Shown: positions 35,001 to 48,300 of the stretch, in pieces | How the letters are laid out: each line of letters begins with the position of its first letter | How positions within the stretch are numbered: position 1 is the first letter of the stretch | From: Gymnorhina tibicen | Lineage: Eukaryota > Chordata > Aves > Passeriformes > Artamidae | Direction: 5' to 3' | NCBI GenBank assembly: GCA_013399875.1 | Contig: VXAZ01018984.1 | Location: 3,106,935-3,170,934 of the forward strand | DNA length: 64,000 nt | Translations under genes and position numbers: made by a program | The notes under the pieces: generated by a model | Database searches by the model: none | Seen by the model: only the letters and a program-made list of their open reading frames with translations | Told to the model about the DNA's origin: nothing

Positions 35001-38000
35001 CTGAACTTCAGCTGATACTTATTCCTTGTGAGTACAAAGACATTCGCTAGCTACCTATACAGTATTTGTTTACTGACATACTTATGTTTATTTTTATATT
35101 CATTAATGTTACATTACTATGGAATATTTTCAGTCATGCATTGATAGGACAATAAAAGTGTTTCATGTACCACTTAACTTTTGAGCAATTGAGGAAGCTG
35201 TGGGTTTTAGTTAGCCATGAAACAGAAACGTCGCAGTGTATTCTGATTCTTACTTGAGAAAACATTTATTTTTAAATCTTTCTTAGAGAAAGATGCCCAT
35301 TTCAGTGACCTTACTTGTACAATGCTCACAATCCTTGCATACTTGTTTGAGGAGCCTTGTGGAAATGCAAAGCACTTCTTAAGTGCTAAGTACTGTTTAT
35401 AATAGGAAATTTTTCATCCACTCCCAAACTTAAGCTCTTCCCAGAAAATTATTTAGCCAGACTGTGCTGTAACTTTCTGTAGTGTCTAAATGAGAATAAT
35501 GTTTCATTGCTTCATTTGGCATGTAAGATACAATCATTGTGTATGGCAACGCACAAAATAGAAAGGAACACGGCAGTTTGTGTTATTAAATTATTACATG
35601 TGGTAAACATGCATTTTTCATTGGTATCAAGGGCTCTGAGAAACTGTTTCAACATAAAGCAACACAAATTGAGAGATCTTGTGCTTTGTCATACAGGTTT
35701 AATGCTTTGTGAGTCTGCACGTTTATAAACATTTTGGAATATTTATTATTGTCCTGATGGAAAAGAACTAAGGATCTGTTGTATCAATATATGTCGGAAG
35801 CATGTGAATACTCAAACATTCCTGTTTAAATGAATGATAACAATTCCTTCTTTTTCGTGGTTACAGTTTTACATTTTCAAAATAAAATGTAAAATACTGT
35901 GGAGATGCAATTTCTTGGATTTGCTTTGTTTGTGGAAATGCCGGTTTCCAAAGAGCCGTATTGGTTGATGCTCTGATTTGTTTACATATCTGTAGAAAGG
36001 AGACAACTGGAAATGATGAAATCACTGCTTTGCAGGTAGCCAACACCCTTGGCTGTGTAGATTTTGGCTGAGATGGTGAGGAGTGCTGCAACCCAAGTGT
36101 GATTCCACCGCCAACTCCGTCGATGCTTCATACTGAGAATGGGTAATTAGTTTTCGTTAAACACTTTAGCTGACACTAAAAAATGTGACTATTGCTACAG
36201 AACACTATTTGCAGGACCTATATTGACGTTTTGGTACAATGAGTGTCAAAATTAATTTTATTTTCACATGGTGTCACAGGTGAAACAGTGACTGAATGAC
36301 CTGCTTTTGGAAATTTATGTACTACAGTGATAGTATTGGAATAAGACATACTGAAACAGAAGGCTGAATACAATTATTTTAAAAATCTTTATTATGTAAG
36401 TTAGTTCAATATAACTCTAGTCTTTTTTTTTAAGCCTGTTGGCAATTAATTTTCCATTTGTATTTTAAATGCATTTGTATGTTGCCCTGCACAGTGGAAA
36501 TCTGCATTTGATTTTGTCATTTATTTCATATTATAGTAGTCTATAGAGTAACATTAGAGTAAATTTTAGGTAAACTAAGGAAATATGGAGATTGTAGAAG
36601 GAACATTTATTAGGGTACTGTTGTATATGGAAAAAATACATGCTTCCTTCTATTATTAAATTAAACATCTCTGGGCAGTAATTGAGACTTGTTGAACTCT
36701 GGTGTGAACTCTGAGCTATAGATAATATTCTAAATGGTGATTTCCTGGTTTTGTCTTATGAATAGTTCTAAGTATATTAGTAAAGATTTAATCTTACTTT
36801 TTTAAAAAAAGAAAATGTTAAATTAATAGGTTGATTCATTTACTTATTAGTTGTTTAGGTCTTAATGTAAATTTTAAATTTGTGAAAGGAAAACATAGGC
36901 CATTACTCTCTATGAGATTGAAATTTCCTAAGTTACTGAAAATTTGAAAAATTCTTAGCTTTTGAAGTCTCCGTGCTCTAAGAATTAAAGAAGAAAAAGC
37001 TTCATTAAAACCTGTAGCAGAGTCAGATTTTTGCCCTTGGTGTCTGAGGCACAGAAATTCTGTGCTGGGACTTTCTATGATCCTTTTATGGCCATGTTCA
37101 AGCCCCAGCTGTAAAAGAGAAGAGGAGGCCCATCAGCTGTTTGTAGCCATCATCTCTCTGTTGATTTCAGTTTGAATAGTTCCTAACTACAAATCTGCCC
37201 CAGGGTCTCTATGTAAAAACCCTGCTGTGTTATTTTCTTTGAGAGGCAAGAAAATATACCCAGAAAACAGTAAACAAAATGATTTGTGCTCCATCTTGTG
37301 CGTTATTGCTTTAGGATATTAAAGTGCAGTGGCAGTTTGGTAGCAAAAGAAAGGAAGGTGGCCTGCCAACTGAAGCAGGATGCAATTTCCTTCCACCCTC
37401 TTAAATGGTCTTATGACGTACTCTTTGTCAGCCAGCCTCTGCTGTATTGAATTAGTCTTCTACCCATGACTTTAAATTCCAAATATAGAAATACTGTTGG
37501 TGCTCCTAAGGCAGCGTGAACCAGAAAAACACAGTATCCTTTTCAAATTACACTTGTAGCAATAAAAAATAATAATAAAGAAGAAACCTCACGCCGTTTC
37601 ACCTGTTAACTTAGGAGGTTTGGTAAGACAAGCACAACCGCCAAGAGACCCTTCCTTTGGTGACACTTCAGAGAGAGCCGCCTCGAAAAGTGCTGACTAA
37701 GAGGTGGTATGGAAACACCTGAGATTTGGGCTGTGTTGCTGGCCTTAACTGTAGGCAGAGTGCTCCAAATCCAAAGAGCCCTGAAGTGATCCTTCTTCAG
37801 TTTGCTGTCCTGGATGCTTCGCATTCCCTGTGTCCCGCAGGAAAGGAGTATCTCTTTTTGTCGTTGTTCTGTTGTTGTTTCCCTCCCCAGCTCCCCGTCT
37901 CACCCCAGAACCGAGTGTTACTCAGTGGAATTCACCTTGCAGAAGAGCAAGACTTTTCAAGGCTCCTGGCCTGCTGCACAAACACAGGCTGCTTGTGTTG

Positions 38001-41000
38001 TTTTGGTTAACAGTTCAAGTATCCCAGCAAGTCCTACTTAATAAGCTATCTGATAAGGCTTGATTGTGCTTCACTGTGTTTAAATTTCTTGGGGAACTGT
38101 TTAGATAATGAAAGTGCTCCAGTGCCTGCATTTGTGTAAAACTCCAAAATTATAAAACACAGCCTTTAGTGTCTCAAGGTCTCAGATGATTGAAATACCA
38201 GAAGGATTTGCATATTGAACTATTTTACTCAGTATCTCAAAATTGGCATAGATGATACATTATGTAAATAATATCTGTTTATGCTTTGCTTTCTGTGTTA
38301 CGTTTTGTTGGTGTGACTGTTAAATAGAATAGTCAGAAAGCAATTTCATAGCTCTTTGCAGTACCAGAACCTACAGAAGGAGAAGGTCATTTGTAGATCA
38401 TCTACTTTTTATCTTGGCAATAGAGGATTGTGCCTTGTAGTTTTTGAGAGGGTCTTCTGATTTGATGAGCTTCAAACAGTACTATCAAATTGTAGGTGGT
38501 GCTATTTCTCTTTGGCCTTATATTTCCATTAAATAATGTCTTTTGAAAATGATGTGTTCTCACAGACCAACAGTGTCTAACCTTCATCTGGAAAAAGTCT
38601 GCATTAAATCTTAGCTGCTCCTGGATAACTAGTGAACTATTCTTGTTGTTATTATGCAGTAACTTTCTCCTATCTAACTGCCCGTGCTTACAAATCGTAG
38701 AATACAAGCTTCCATTATGTACTTGGCCTGAGCCTTAATGTTTCAAAGCTCTTACTTAAAGGAAAAAAAATTTCAAGCAACAGAATATGCTGCGACAAAT
38801 ACGGAATTCCAAAGGAGGTTACAGGAAACTTGCTAAGGTTAACATGTTTCAGACCTTCAAAATCCCATACTTCTGCACACATTCCTTTACCTCACATTGA
38901 AGATATACAGGTGTGGTTCTGGTGATAGCATTGTTGTAGCTGTGTTTACTTAGTATTTTTGTTCAAATATAGCTCTTCCTTTCCCTTCTGTCCTGGCATT
39001 ATTTTCACTATTCACTAAACACTAAACTAAGTGTTTTTACTTAAATTCATAATTTTGATCATTCCAACTGGAGAATTCTGTTTCATTTACTTATGGCCTT
39101 CATGTGAAACAGTTCTGCCTTCATTTCCTGTTTATTTTTAGTTGCTAATTTTCAGACTTTTTCCATCCCCTTGGGTTTTTTAAAATCCTGTTTGGTACAA
39201 ACCAGGGTGGTCCAACTGGCAGCCCAAGGAACAGTTCCATCTGGCCTGCTGCATTTGCCAAGGAGGAGCTAGGAAATGCCTGTAAGGGCATGCACTGCCC
39301 TCACAAGCACGTGTTATCTATTGCTCAGATATGTAACCATGCTTGAAGCCCAACTGTTGTGCCATGTCCACCCAGAAAAGGAGATTGGCACTAGACATTC
39401 CTTTTCCCCAGCACAGCCACTTGTCTAGAGGGGCTAGTTGTCCTTTAAAAAAAGTCTTCAGAGAGGATGCTACAAGTGGGAGCTACCACCTGTCCCTAAA
39501 AGAACTAGGCCACTGTCATTTTTCCTGGTTAGATTGATAAATTAATAGACAAACTGACAGGAAAACTGTGCTTAAGCCCTGGAACAGTAGGAGCTAGTTA
39601 GAATTTTAATATCCACTTCAACAAAGCTGGTGTTACCAATTCATGGTATTATTTCAGGCTTTGCATCTGCCAAGTGCCCTCTGTCAAGTCACTCGGTCTT
39701 TTTTCCTTAGGCAAGATGAGCATGATGGCAATAACCAAGCACTTTGCATTGAAAGCACCCTAAAAACCAAGTATATTTTGTCAAATTGACAATATAATTT
39801 CCAAGGACTTCATTTGGTTACTTTGCAGCTTTCTTTTTGTTGGAGTATCCTGTACCTTCAGATGCAGATGGGTGCCTCACTTGAAATCAGTGCATCTGCC
39901 AACATGCAGTTTCTCATAAGAAATTATCTCAAAAGCTGAACTGATCCCATGTACTCCATTATGTTGTACAATAATAGCCTTTTTCTAGCAAAATGAACCC
40001 AACTAAGCATGAGGTCTAACCAGTGCCTCATAAAACAATAATATCACATCTTTTGATGTGTATTCCATTTCCATTAAAAATATTTAAAATGTTGAGCAAG
40101 AATGGGGCAGACTACAGCTTGGCAAAAGGCTGAAATAAGCAATCAGGAGCAATATACCCCAATGTAAAAAGTACATTTACTGTACCATGTATCATTATGT
40201 GATGATAGCAGAGCTCTGTGGTTTTCTTATCCTTGTTCAATGTATTGTAGCACATAGAGGTACCAAGAGCATCTAGCAAAAAGCCCCACCATAATATCCA
40301 ATCTTAGTTTTATGCTAATTCCTTTTAGGATTCTGCTTTCCTTTTCAATTGCAGAGAAACACCAGATTAATGTTAATAACTTACCTCTTTCTTGTTTAGA
40401 GTGTACAACAGCACAACTGCTCTAGTCACTCTGTGCTCATTTATTTTAAAATATTTATTCTGTTTATTGTCCTACTCTGGTCTGTAGTGTTCCCCATTAT
40501 ACCAGGCATCTCCAATTTTGGTTAAAAACACCCCTTATTTTTGATACAGATCATCTCCCCAGGGCCTTTTTTTTTGGTCTTGATTAATCTCCTTTGTTTT
40601 CTGTCTCCTCTTTGCCTGTTCTTTCTTATTGTCTAATCTTTATGCTATCTATGGCTATAGTGTTTTCCCCAAGTCCTTCTTTCCTTTGCCTTCTTTTCTC
40701 CTTTCATGCTCAGCTCTATTTTTCACACTGATTCAATCCGTCTTCCTTTGGTGTTCACCCCCGCCTCAATTTTCTTCCCATATCCTTCAGTCTGATGTTT
40801 CCCTTCTGTTTCTGCCCTGTTCACTTTACTGCACTATCCTGCACCCCTCTTGGTTTTCCTTTGCCTTTCCTAACGTTGTCTTGTGTTTGGGAGATGACTG
40901 ATGATGACAGAAAAGTGGAAGGGAAGACAAGAGCTGAAGTAATTTAGACATATACCAACTTTCAGAGAAAAGTTTTGCTCAGGAATAAATAACTGAATTG

Positions 41001-42209
41001 AAGCATCTAACAGGAACAGCAACAAAACCCCTGATTACTTATGGGTAACTATTCATTAGTGAAACTGAATTTGACTCGAGGATTACATTCAGCCATATTG
41101 TAGAAGGACTATGTGACAGCATAGTTAAAAGGAGATAAAGTTTAAGTGAGGCAAAACATAGTTATGGTTATGAAGTATATTTAGCGAACAGTTGCAGGGT
41201 TCATGTCTTCAGTTCACAGAGAAAGAAATGGAGGATAAGGCATTGGAGGATAAGAGAGGCTAGTGAAAGAAATAAATACCTAAATAAGATGAGGAAACTA
41301 CACATGATGTATGAAAAGACAGTGAATCAGAGGCAATAAAAACTTGCAACAAGTCTTTGGAGATGGTTGAAAACCGGAAAAAGTAGCACAGAACTGAGAA
41401 CAAGCAGTGATAATTCTATTACACACGATGGAAAAAACAGGAGCAGGGGAAATGGCAGCAGAACCAGTTTACTGGGTACCAGACACACACTATTAATTAA
41501 AGCAATTTCAAGAGGGTGCAAAACTTTATGGATAAGACAATGAAGTCCTAGGAAGCCAATGGGTTTGAAAAGGGATATATTTCATACTGGTAAATTCTTC
41601 CTTGTTTGGCTTGCAGAAAGTATTCAGCTAGAGGAATTTAGGTCATAGTTACCCATTGAACAGTGGTTTGTCAAAATTTTTGCATCTCACTGTGATACAA
41701 AGGTTTGGTCTAGATTTTTCTATTTGTATTCATGTTTTCTAACAGAAATGTATTCTCAGACTTGTTACCCTGATTTAATGTAATCACAAGCATAGGCAGA
41801 ACATAGTCAGTCACTGGCATTGCTGGAGTAACAGTCCTATAAAGGAATCAAAAGCTTTTCAATTGCAATATGTGCAAGGACTCAATTTGCAAAATAAAAG
41901 ATCATTTTGGTACCTTTGTCAGCATTTCCAAAATCCTAGTCACCCCTCATTGGCTCCCAAAGATTATGATTGGGTGGTGTGTATTATAACAGGATGCTGC
42001 TTGCTGAAAACCTATGAATCCTCTGTAGTTGCTCACATTATTCACAGTGAACAATCAGATAGCATAACTTTTGTTGCTGGAATATTTTTCTCCTTAAAAG
42101 CCACATTTCCTGGAAGCCTTATGGTAGAAAATGGTGGCACACATCAGAGTACTATGAGTTTTGTTAAATCAAAATGACAGAAGCATATCCTTAACTAAAA
42201 CAGCAAGAA
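35001..42209. other. intergenic DNA upstream of HHIP
   Basis: AT-rich and without a recognisable gene. The only large-scale structure is a pyrimidine-rich stretch at about 40540-40880 followed by purine-rich DNA to about 41460 (described separately). Short AAT repeats near 37561-37580 are the other low-complexity feature noticed. Confidence 0.65.
40540..40880. repeat. long pyrimidine-rich stretch
   Basis: For about 340 bases the plus strand is dominated by C and T (many TTCC, CTTT and TCTCC units) with sparse purines. The flanking sequence to the right is purine-rich on the same strand. No coding function is apparent; the open frame across it is Phe/Ser/Leu/Cys-rich only because of composition. 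Confidence 0.7.
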
Positions 42210-42545
42210 GCTGTGCAACATTTTACAGAAATTTGGTTAGGGATGGCCAGCATGGCTTCACCAAGAGTAAATATTCACCAAGGGCCAATTGTGCATGGCT
42301 GATCCTGCAGCCTTCAAGGGTGGATTAACTGCATCAGTGAACAAGGGAAGAGCTATTGATGTCATCTCTCTGGGCTTCTGCAACATTCTTGCCTCTAAAT
42401 TGTGAGAGACATTGATTTGATGGAAGGACTGTTAGGCAGATAAGAGTCAGTCAATGGCTCAGTGTCCAAATGGACACCAGCAATGAGTGGTGTCCCTCAA
42501 GGGTCTCTACTGGCACCGACACTGTTTAATATCTTCACTGTCCAT
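42210..42545 (+). pseudogene. degenerate CR1 LINE reverse-transcriptase segment
   Basis: In shifting frames the plus strand encodes pieces of the CR1 reverse-transcriptase domain: QHGFTK-like (CAGCATGGCTTCACCAAGAG), VNKGRAIDVISLGF, and [18 protein letters not shown] near 42484-42538. The last corresponds to the conserved SGVPQGS...LFNIF block of non-LTR reverse transcriptases. The piece ends before the catalytic YADD region, and frameshifts and stops break the frame, so it is a dead internal fragment rather than the usual 3' end. Family assignment is strong; exact edges are approximate. Confidence 0.85.
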
Positions 42546-45274
42546 GATGTGTGCACATAAAGAACCAAGAGCAAGAAATGTTTTATATGCTAGTTGTTTT
42601 CAACTGTTGCCTGAAGGAAGAGAAGAACAAAGTAGATGAAAATGTTTTCTTCATTGAAAACCAAAGGAACATTTTATCTGGGAGTAGATTGCACGGTACA
42701 AGTTTGTTACAGGAGTGTTATTTTGACATGAGAATTATTAATTTTTGTAGCAATTTAGAGACAGTAAGGGAGAAAGGACAGGCAACACTGTACTTTGAAT
42801 AGCTGTGGGCACTCAATCTCCAGTCTTACCCATTGCAGAAAGCATCAATTGTCTCAGTATCAGAGTGAACCATGCACGTATATCCCTTATTACGATAATG
42901 CATAGACCTAAACAATTATCACAACAAGTGAATCTGTTCTAGTCAACAGCCACTTAATAGAAAAGGAAAAAACTTTCCTTCGCTTCTAAGCCATGAAGTG
43001 TTTGGGGCGAGTAGGGCCAAGAGTGGTTTTAACAGCCCTTCGATTTCCATGTTATTCTGTCCCCTTCCTTGCTGTGCATTAACTTTTCCTTGAGGGCATA
43101 TGGGAAGTGAGATTTACTCCAGCATACCGTTGTAATCTTTTTTTGCAGATAATGAAGTCAGAGAAAATGAGCACAATGTAGACCCGTCCTTTTTTTTAAA
43201 AGTATTGATTCTATTACATAGTCATAGTTGTAGGAAAGAAATGAAGGGGATTCTCTCCCCCAAGTGAAGCAGATGTCTTACTGAGCCAAGTCTGAGATTT
43301 CGTTCTTTGTAAGGAAGCAGAGGGAATGCCTATTTATGGTATTTTGCAGCTACACTGAAGGAAATATTCTCTTCAGATTATGTTGAGTGGCTCCATAGTA
43401 TACAACGTTTGTGGTCCCTCTGTTGAGCCAAGAGCCATGTAAGCAACATTTACGCAGACTGGACCTTAAGAATCTGATCCTTAGACATGAAGACAGTCCT
43501 TCATAAGTTTAATATTCTGGGAATTCAGGACTCTTTGCAATATTTTCTCCTGTCTGAGTCATATAGGTCACTAAATCAGTTGCTGGTTGTGTTTTTCAGG
43601 CTAAGTTCTGTGAGGAAATGACATGTGATTGCAACTGTATGAAAGAGATGGAGTTTAAATCCATTCTGTATCTCCAAAGTTATTCAAGGTGTAAATAAAA
43701 TATGTTGTAGTTTTATGTTCTGGTGCAACAGATTATCATGGAGGGCAAAGAGTTAAGGATTCATCTGCTTCCCAACTAAACATGCAGAAAAAACAGAGAT
43801 TCTTCTCCTGGCTACTTCTGAACTGACTTGGAAGCTGGGGTCATTTCAGCCCTTTTGGGTTCCTGTAGCCCTACATCCTAGTCCTTAGCATGCACCTGTT
43901 ATTTACAGGAATATCAGTAAATTCTGGGCAGTAAGTTTATTTTCATTAGTTCAGGAATCCTTTATGTTACTAGCCAGTAGGGTGTTTTGTCCCAGAGGGC
44001 ACAGTGTCTGTCGTTCAGGAAAGCCTGTCTATCCGTATATGGAGCTGTGTTGCTCCAGTTAAATATACCTCCGTTGAGCTGACAACACAGCATAGCTTTG
44101 TGGTTGCATAATCAATGTTTTCCCCTTTTGCTTTGTTTGTGACCTCTAGCCAAACCCTGCTTTGAGTAACTAATTTCCATGTGGGATTTTCTATGCAATC
44201 GCTGCTGTATTAAATGAGTTTCCTGCAAGCAAGAAATAATTTATTTTGTGAAATGAGCTCCTTTCTATGACCCCACAGAAACAGCTGTGTACTTGAAAGA
44301 CTGAGAGCAAATCCTGTTTTGTCAACAATGCCTATTCCTCAGAATGCAGGAGACTTTAGACCTGATTGCTCATATAGTTTTGAGGTGCTTATAGAGCTTG
44401 AAGTGTGAAAAGCAGAGATCTTCTTGACTTATGTCACTGCTGTAAGAATTCAGGTCTTCTGGCAGACTTCAGAGGCAGAACAGTTCCAATAGAGCAATCT
44501 TCCATTGCGTGAGTGAGACCTCGCTCTCTCTTCCCTCACCTTTCTCCTGACACAGTCTGCTCCCTGAAGGGCTAGAGTGCTGTTCCTTCCCTCAGGAACT
44601 CCTCTTGTTCAGTGCAACAGAGACTTTTAAATCCACAGTCAGAAGAGAAGACCAGTCTTTGATTTTGCTTCATTCCAAGGTACTGTCTACCTTTTGGAGG
44701 GAATGAGGCAGAAGTCTCTAATGACAATGTCCTTATTCAAAGTCTAGGCCTCAATTGTTCCCTAAACACTCTACTTCCTGACTATAGAATGACGCAGGGA
44801 TCCCAAATACATTAATGTAAAAAAAAAAAAAGTAGAATCCTTGTGCACATGGGAAGCAATTAAAGATTGTACAGGTGAACTTAATGCTGGTATGTTTTAA
44901 ACTTTGAATAAGACTTTGTAGCATGTGTCATATTTTATCTAGATTTTAATGTACCATTCTATCTGACAAGGTAGAATGTAGTAAAGGAAATAAGACCTTC
45001 CTGAAAAACAGAATTGTTCTTAGGTGGAGCTACACAGGCTGCAATCTTGGTATTAAATAGAGATTTTACTGACCTGTAGCAGAGGCTTTTGCGTGTCTTC
45101 AAATGAAGTATTTGGCAGCAGCCATAAGCTGTCATCTCCTTTGTGGGTTGACCACAGTGTGGAGAAGACTCATGCAGTTCAGCAGTGACTTTCCCAACAG
45201 GATACCTACAGCAGAGGAATCTTAAAAATTGAGAACTGTGTGTCCTGTTCCAGGTTCTTGTGGGAAGTAGTTGT

Positions 45275-45311
45275 ACTTAGTAGTACTAAGTTGGAATTAG
45301 TAGTACTAATT
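45275..45311. repeat. two consecutive 17-bp perfect palindromes
   Basis: ACTTAGTA-G-TACTAAGT (45275-45291) and AATTAGTA-G-TACTAATT (45295-45311) are each perfect inverted repeats around a single G, separated by TGG. They are related to each other (shared core TTAGTAGTACTAA), giving a direct repeat of a palindrome with a 20-bp period. Confidence 0.9.
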
Positions 45312-48300
45312 AATAATTTTCACACTTTTCCCGGCAGTTTGCCCCTTCTGCTTTTCTCCTGTCAAGTCTCCCCATATACTTTTCACTCACTTTTTTTATG
45401 AGCGCTGTGTCTTCCAACCCAAGTGATTCTTTTTCTGGGCTGTGTGTATAACAAGAAGAACATTGAGAACACAGGAAGACTGTTTGCCTCTTTTCTGTTC
45501 CAGTGCCCAGTGCCATAATTGTTTCTGGCAGCCATGAGGAGCTGTTGCAAGGAAAAGCTCTGTTCAGTCTGGAAGACAAAATGTGAAAACAGGCTCTGTA
45601 AAGAATGTTGCTTGATACCCTCTAGCAAGCTTTCATCGAGCACGTGCAAACTCCTGATTTTTCTCAGAAGTTTAGAGCATGTCTGCACAGGGTGAGACTG
45701 CATAGTGACAGTGAAAAGGATCCTGCCAAATTTTAAGCCCTTTCTTCAAAGAAGGAAGTTTGAAGACCCTCTCAGTGAAACAGCTGTAAGAATTTTTTAA
45801 CGCAGGCAGAAGTGTATAATGAAGCTACTTTATTGGGTCTTATAGAGAAATGGGGTAAAATCCATTAAATTGAAGTGTGTAACCACACACAGATTTAGAA
45901 GACTCCTAGAGACAGCATTATTTGCCTAACATCACAGAAGGTTTCAGATTCACCTGTAGAACAGGACTTCCTAGCAAAAAACCCAACCTTTTTGGGGGAA
46001 CCAGAGTTGTCACTGGGAGTTTTTAACATGTGTATCTGACAGTCTGCATGAAATACAGGTTGTCAGACAAGCTAAAGTCTAGCTGACACTTGGTCTCATT
46101 TTAGGAAAGAAATGAAAAACTAATTACTTACCCTGCTGTTCAGTAAATGCAACTGTAAATGGATTCTTACATAGCAATGAGACCACTTTGCATTCCTTGA
46201 AATCTCTTTGGTAATTCATAGCGTGGTCAGCTTCAGTATCTGCAGAGAATGTGTTAGATCTTGAATATAAAGCCCCTCTTTCCTCAAGTAGCCAGGTAGC
46301 ACTTAAATGATTTGTTAATCCCTTCCATGGCTGGCAACTGCTCTGAAACTACTCTGAAACAACTATCTTTGATAGCCAGGTTTGCTGAGGAATGGTACAG
46401 GAGAATTTCAGAGGGAACAGAAGAGCAAGCCCCTGCCTGTCTGATTAATGGCTGGGGAGAATGAAAGGACAAATTAATAATCTAACATCTTCTGCTGGCC
46501 ATTCTGAAACCACACTGTCATTCAAGAAAGAGACAACAAACAAGCGCCCTGCCTAAGGCAGGCTGAATTGTCAAGACCACTACCTCATCCTCTTCTTCTT
46601 CTGGGAACAGTGCTGCACTGCAGTAGCCCTAAAGTGTGTGAAAGGTGGGAAACAAAAACTACTGAACTCTTTGCCACGGTATGACCCAGGTGTTTTCCTC
46701 ACACCCATGCAAATTGCATCCAAATGTTTATTGTAACCTCCTTTGGCTTGGACTATTCCTTTTCCCTGCAGTGTCATATTCTTTGCTCTCTGGACTCCAG
46801 GTTCAGTCAGCTCAGCGTGCAAATGGTTCAGGAAGTAATTAGAAAGCTATGTGCTCATTGCTACCATGTAAATTAGATCACAGCTCACTCTCCAGATAAT
46901 TCGGATAATCAGGCACCTCCCTTTCTCAGGTCCTAACGGAAAAATATAATTTTAAATTGTCTATCATTAGTAAGTTTATTTAGTTTCTGTTTGATTTTGA
47001 TATGTTTTTAGTGAATTAAACACTCTTAATTTGAAGAGAGATTTTAACTGGATGGAATTAAAGCCAGATTCTGGTGACTAGCAGCAGCAGCAATCTGTGA
47101 ATTACTGACGTATACGTTTAATATCTCCCTTGAGAGCAGGAAAGTTCTTCAAATGTTGAAACTGGCTTAAATAATTTAAATTCATATGAGTGGTGAAAAT
47201 TCTTTGGCTAATAATGTTAGCCTGATCTCTTCACTTCCAGTTTAATCTGGAATATTTGGAATAGTTTTTAATAGTATGTTGGTTTATTTTAAGATCTTAT
47301 TCAATAGGATGGTTTGCATCCTTACACTTAAACCTTAGAACTGACTAGATTAATATTCTCAACTTGCTGTAAACAAATATATTTTCATCAAGCACATTAT
47401 TATGTTCCTTCACATACCTGGTTTTGCTTGTTGCAGTAAGAGTGAGCAAAATGCCTGGCTACCTTTCCTCTTTGTTTCTACAAAAGCTGTGAAGGAGGGA
47501 TAATTTTTTTTTTTCCCTGAAAATGCTACTTCATGAACACTTTTGCAAGGAATGAAGAAGAAATAAAAAAATGAATGAAAAGTATGAAAAATAAAGGGAG
47601 CACTGGGACAGGGTTGCAGAAAGCTAAGTTTCAAGTCCCTGCTCTGACATTAAAATAAAGACACTGACAACTGATGCCTTTTGGCCGTTCTGGACTCTGT
47701 CTTCCCTGTTTTTATGTGGCAAAACTTTGAAACTTCTGGGGTTAATTCTAATGTGGGGAAGAAATATTTTTGAGGTTTCAGAATTTCAGAGGAAAGGAAC
47801 TGTTTACCACCCAGATACAATGTCAAGAAATAGCATGAAATAAAACAATTGTCAGCAGCAATCATTCAAAGTAATTTCTCGTCCAGGTTTGAATTCCAAG
47901 TTCTTACCTACAAAATAGGTTATTGATAGGATGGTGCTTCTCATTGCTTTACAGAAATTGAGCTATTTACTTTAATGGTGATGGAGTACTTAGGAATAGG
48001 AAATGGAATTTAACATGAAAACTGTTAGGTAGTACAGCCAGTACGGGAGACTTTCATCTTTTTTTTTCCTTAGACCCATCTATTTTCTTTCTGTGTAATT
48101 TGAAGACCTGATATGTCTGTACCTGAATATGTGTTGAACATTTCTGTCCATCTCCTTGCAGAGTGAAATAAGCAGCACTGATCTCACAGCCATTTGATTC
48201 TGGTGGTTTATATTAATTTCAAGGCCTGCAGTAACTTCTACAGGGTCTCTTCTTCTCCTGCCATTTTCTTACACAGCCAAACCCAACTTTTCCTTTCTTT

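Noticed and set aside
39195..39310. GGTGGTCCAACTGGCAGCCC... stretch reminiscent of hAT-type non-autonomous DNA transposon ends
   Set aside because: Only a loose resemblance; no inverted terminal repeats or target-site duplication could be found.
41863..42177. 104-codon plus-strand open frame beside the CR1 fragment
   Set aside because: It does not match CR1 or any family I know; its length is within chance expectation.
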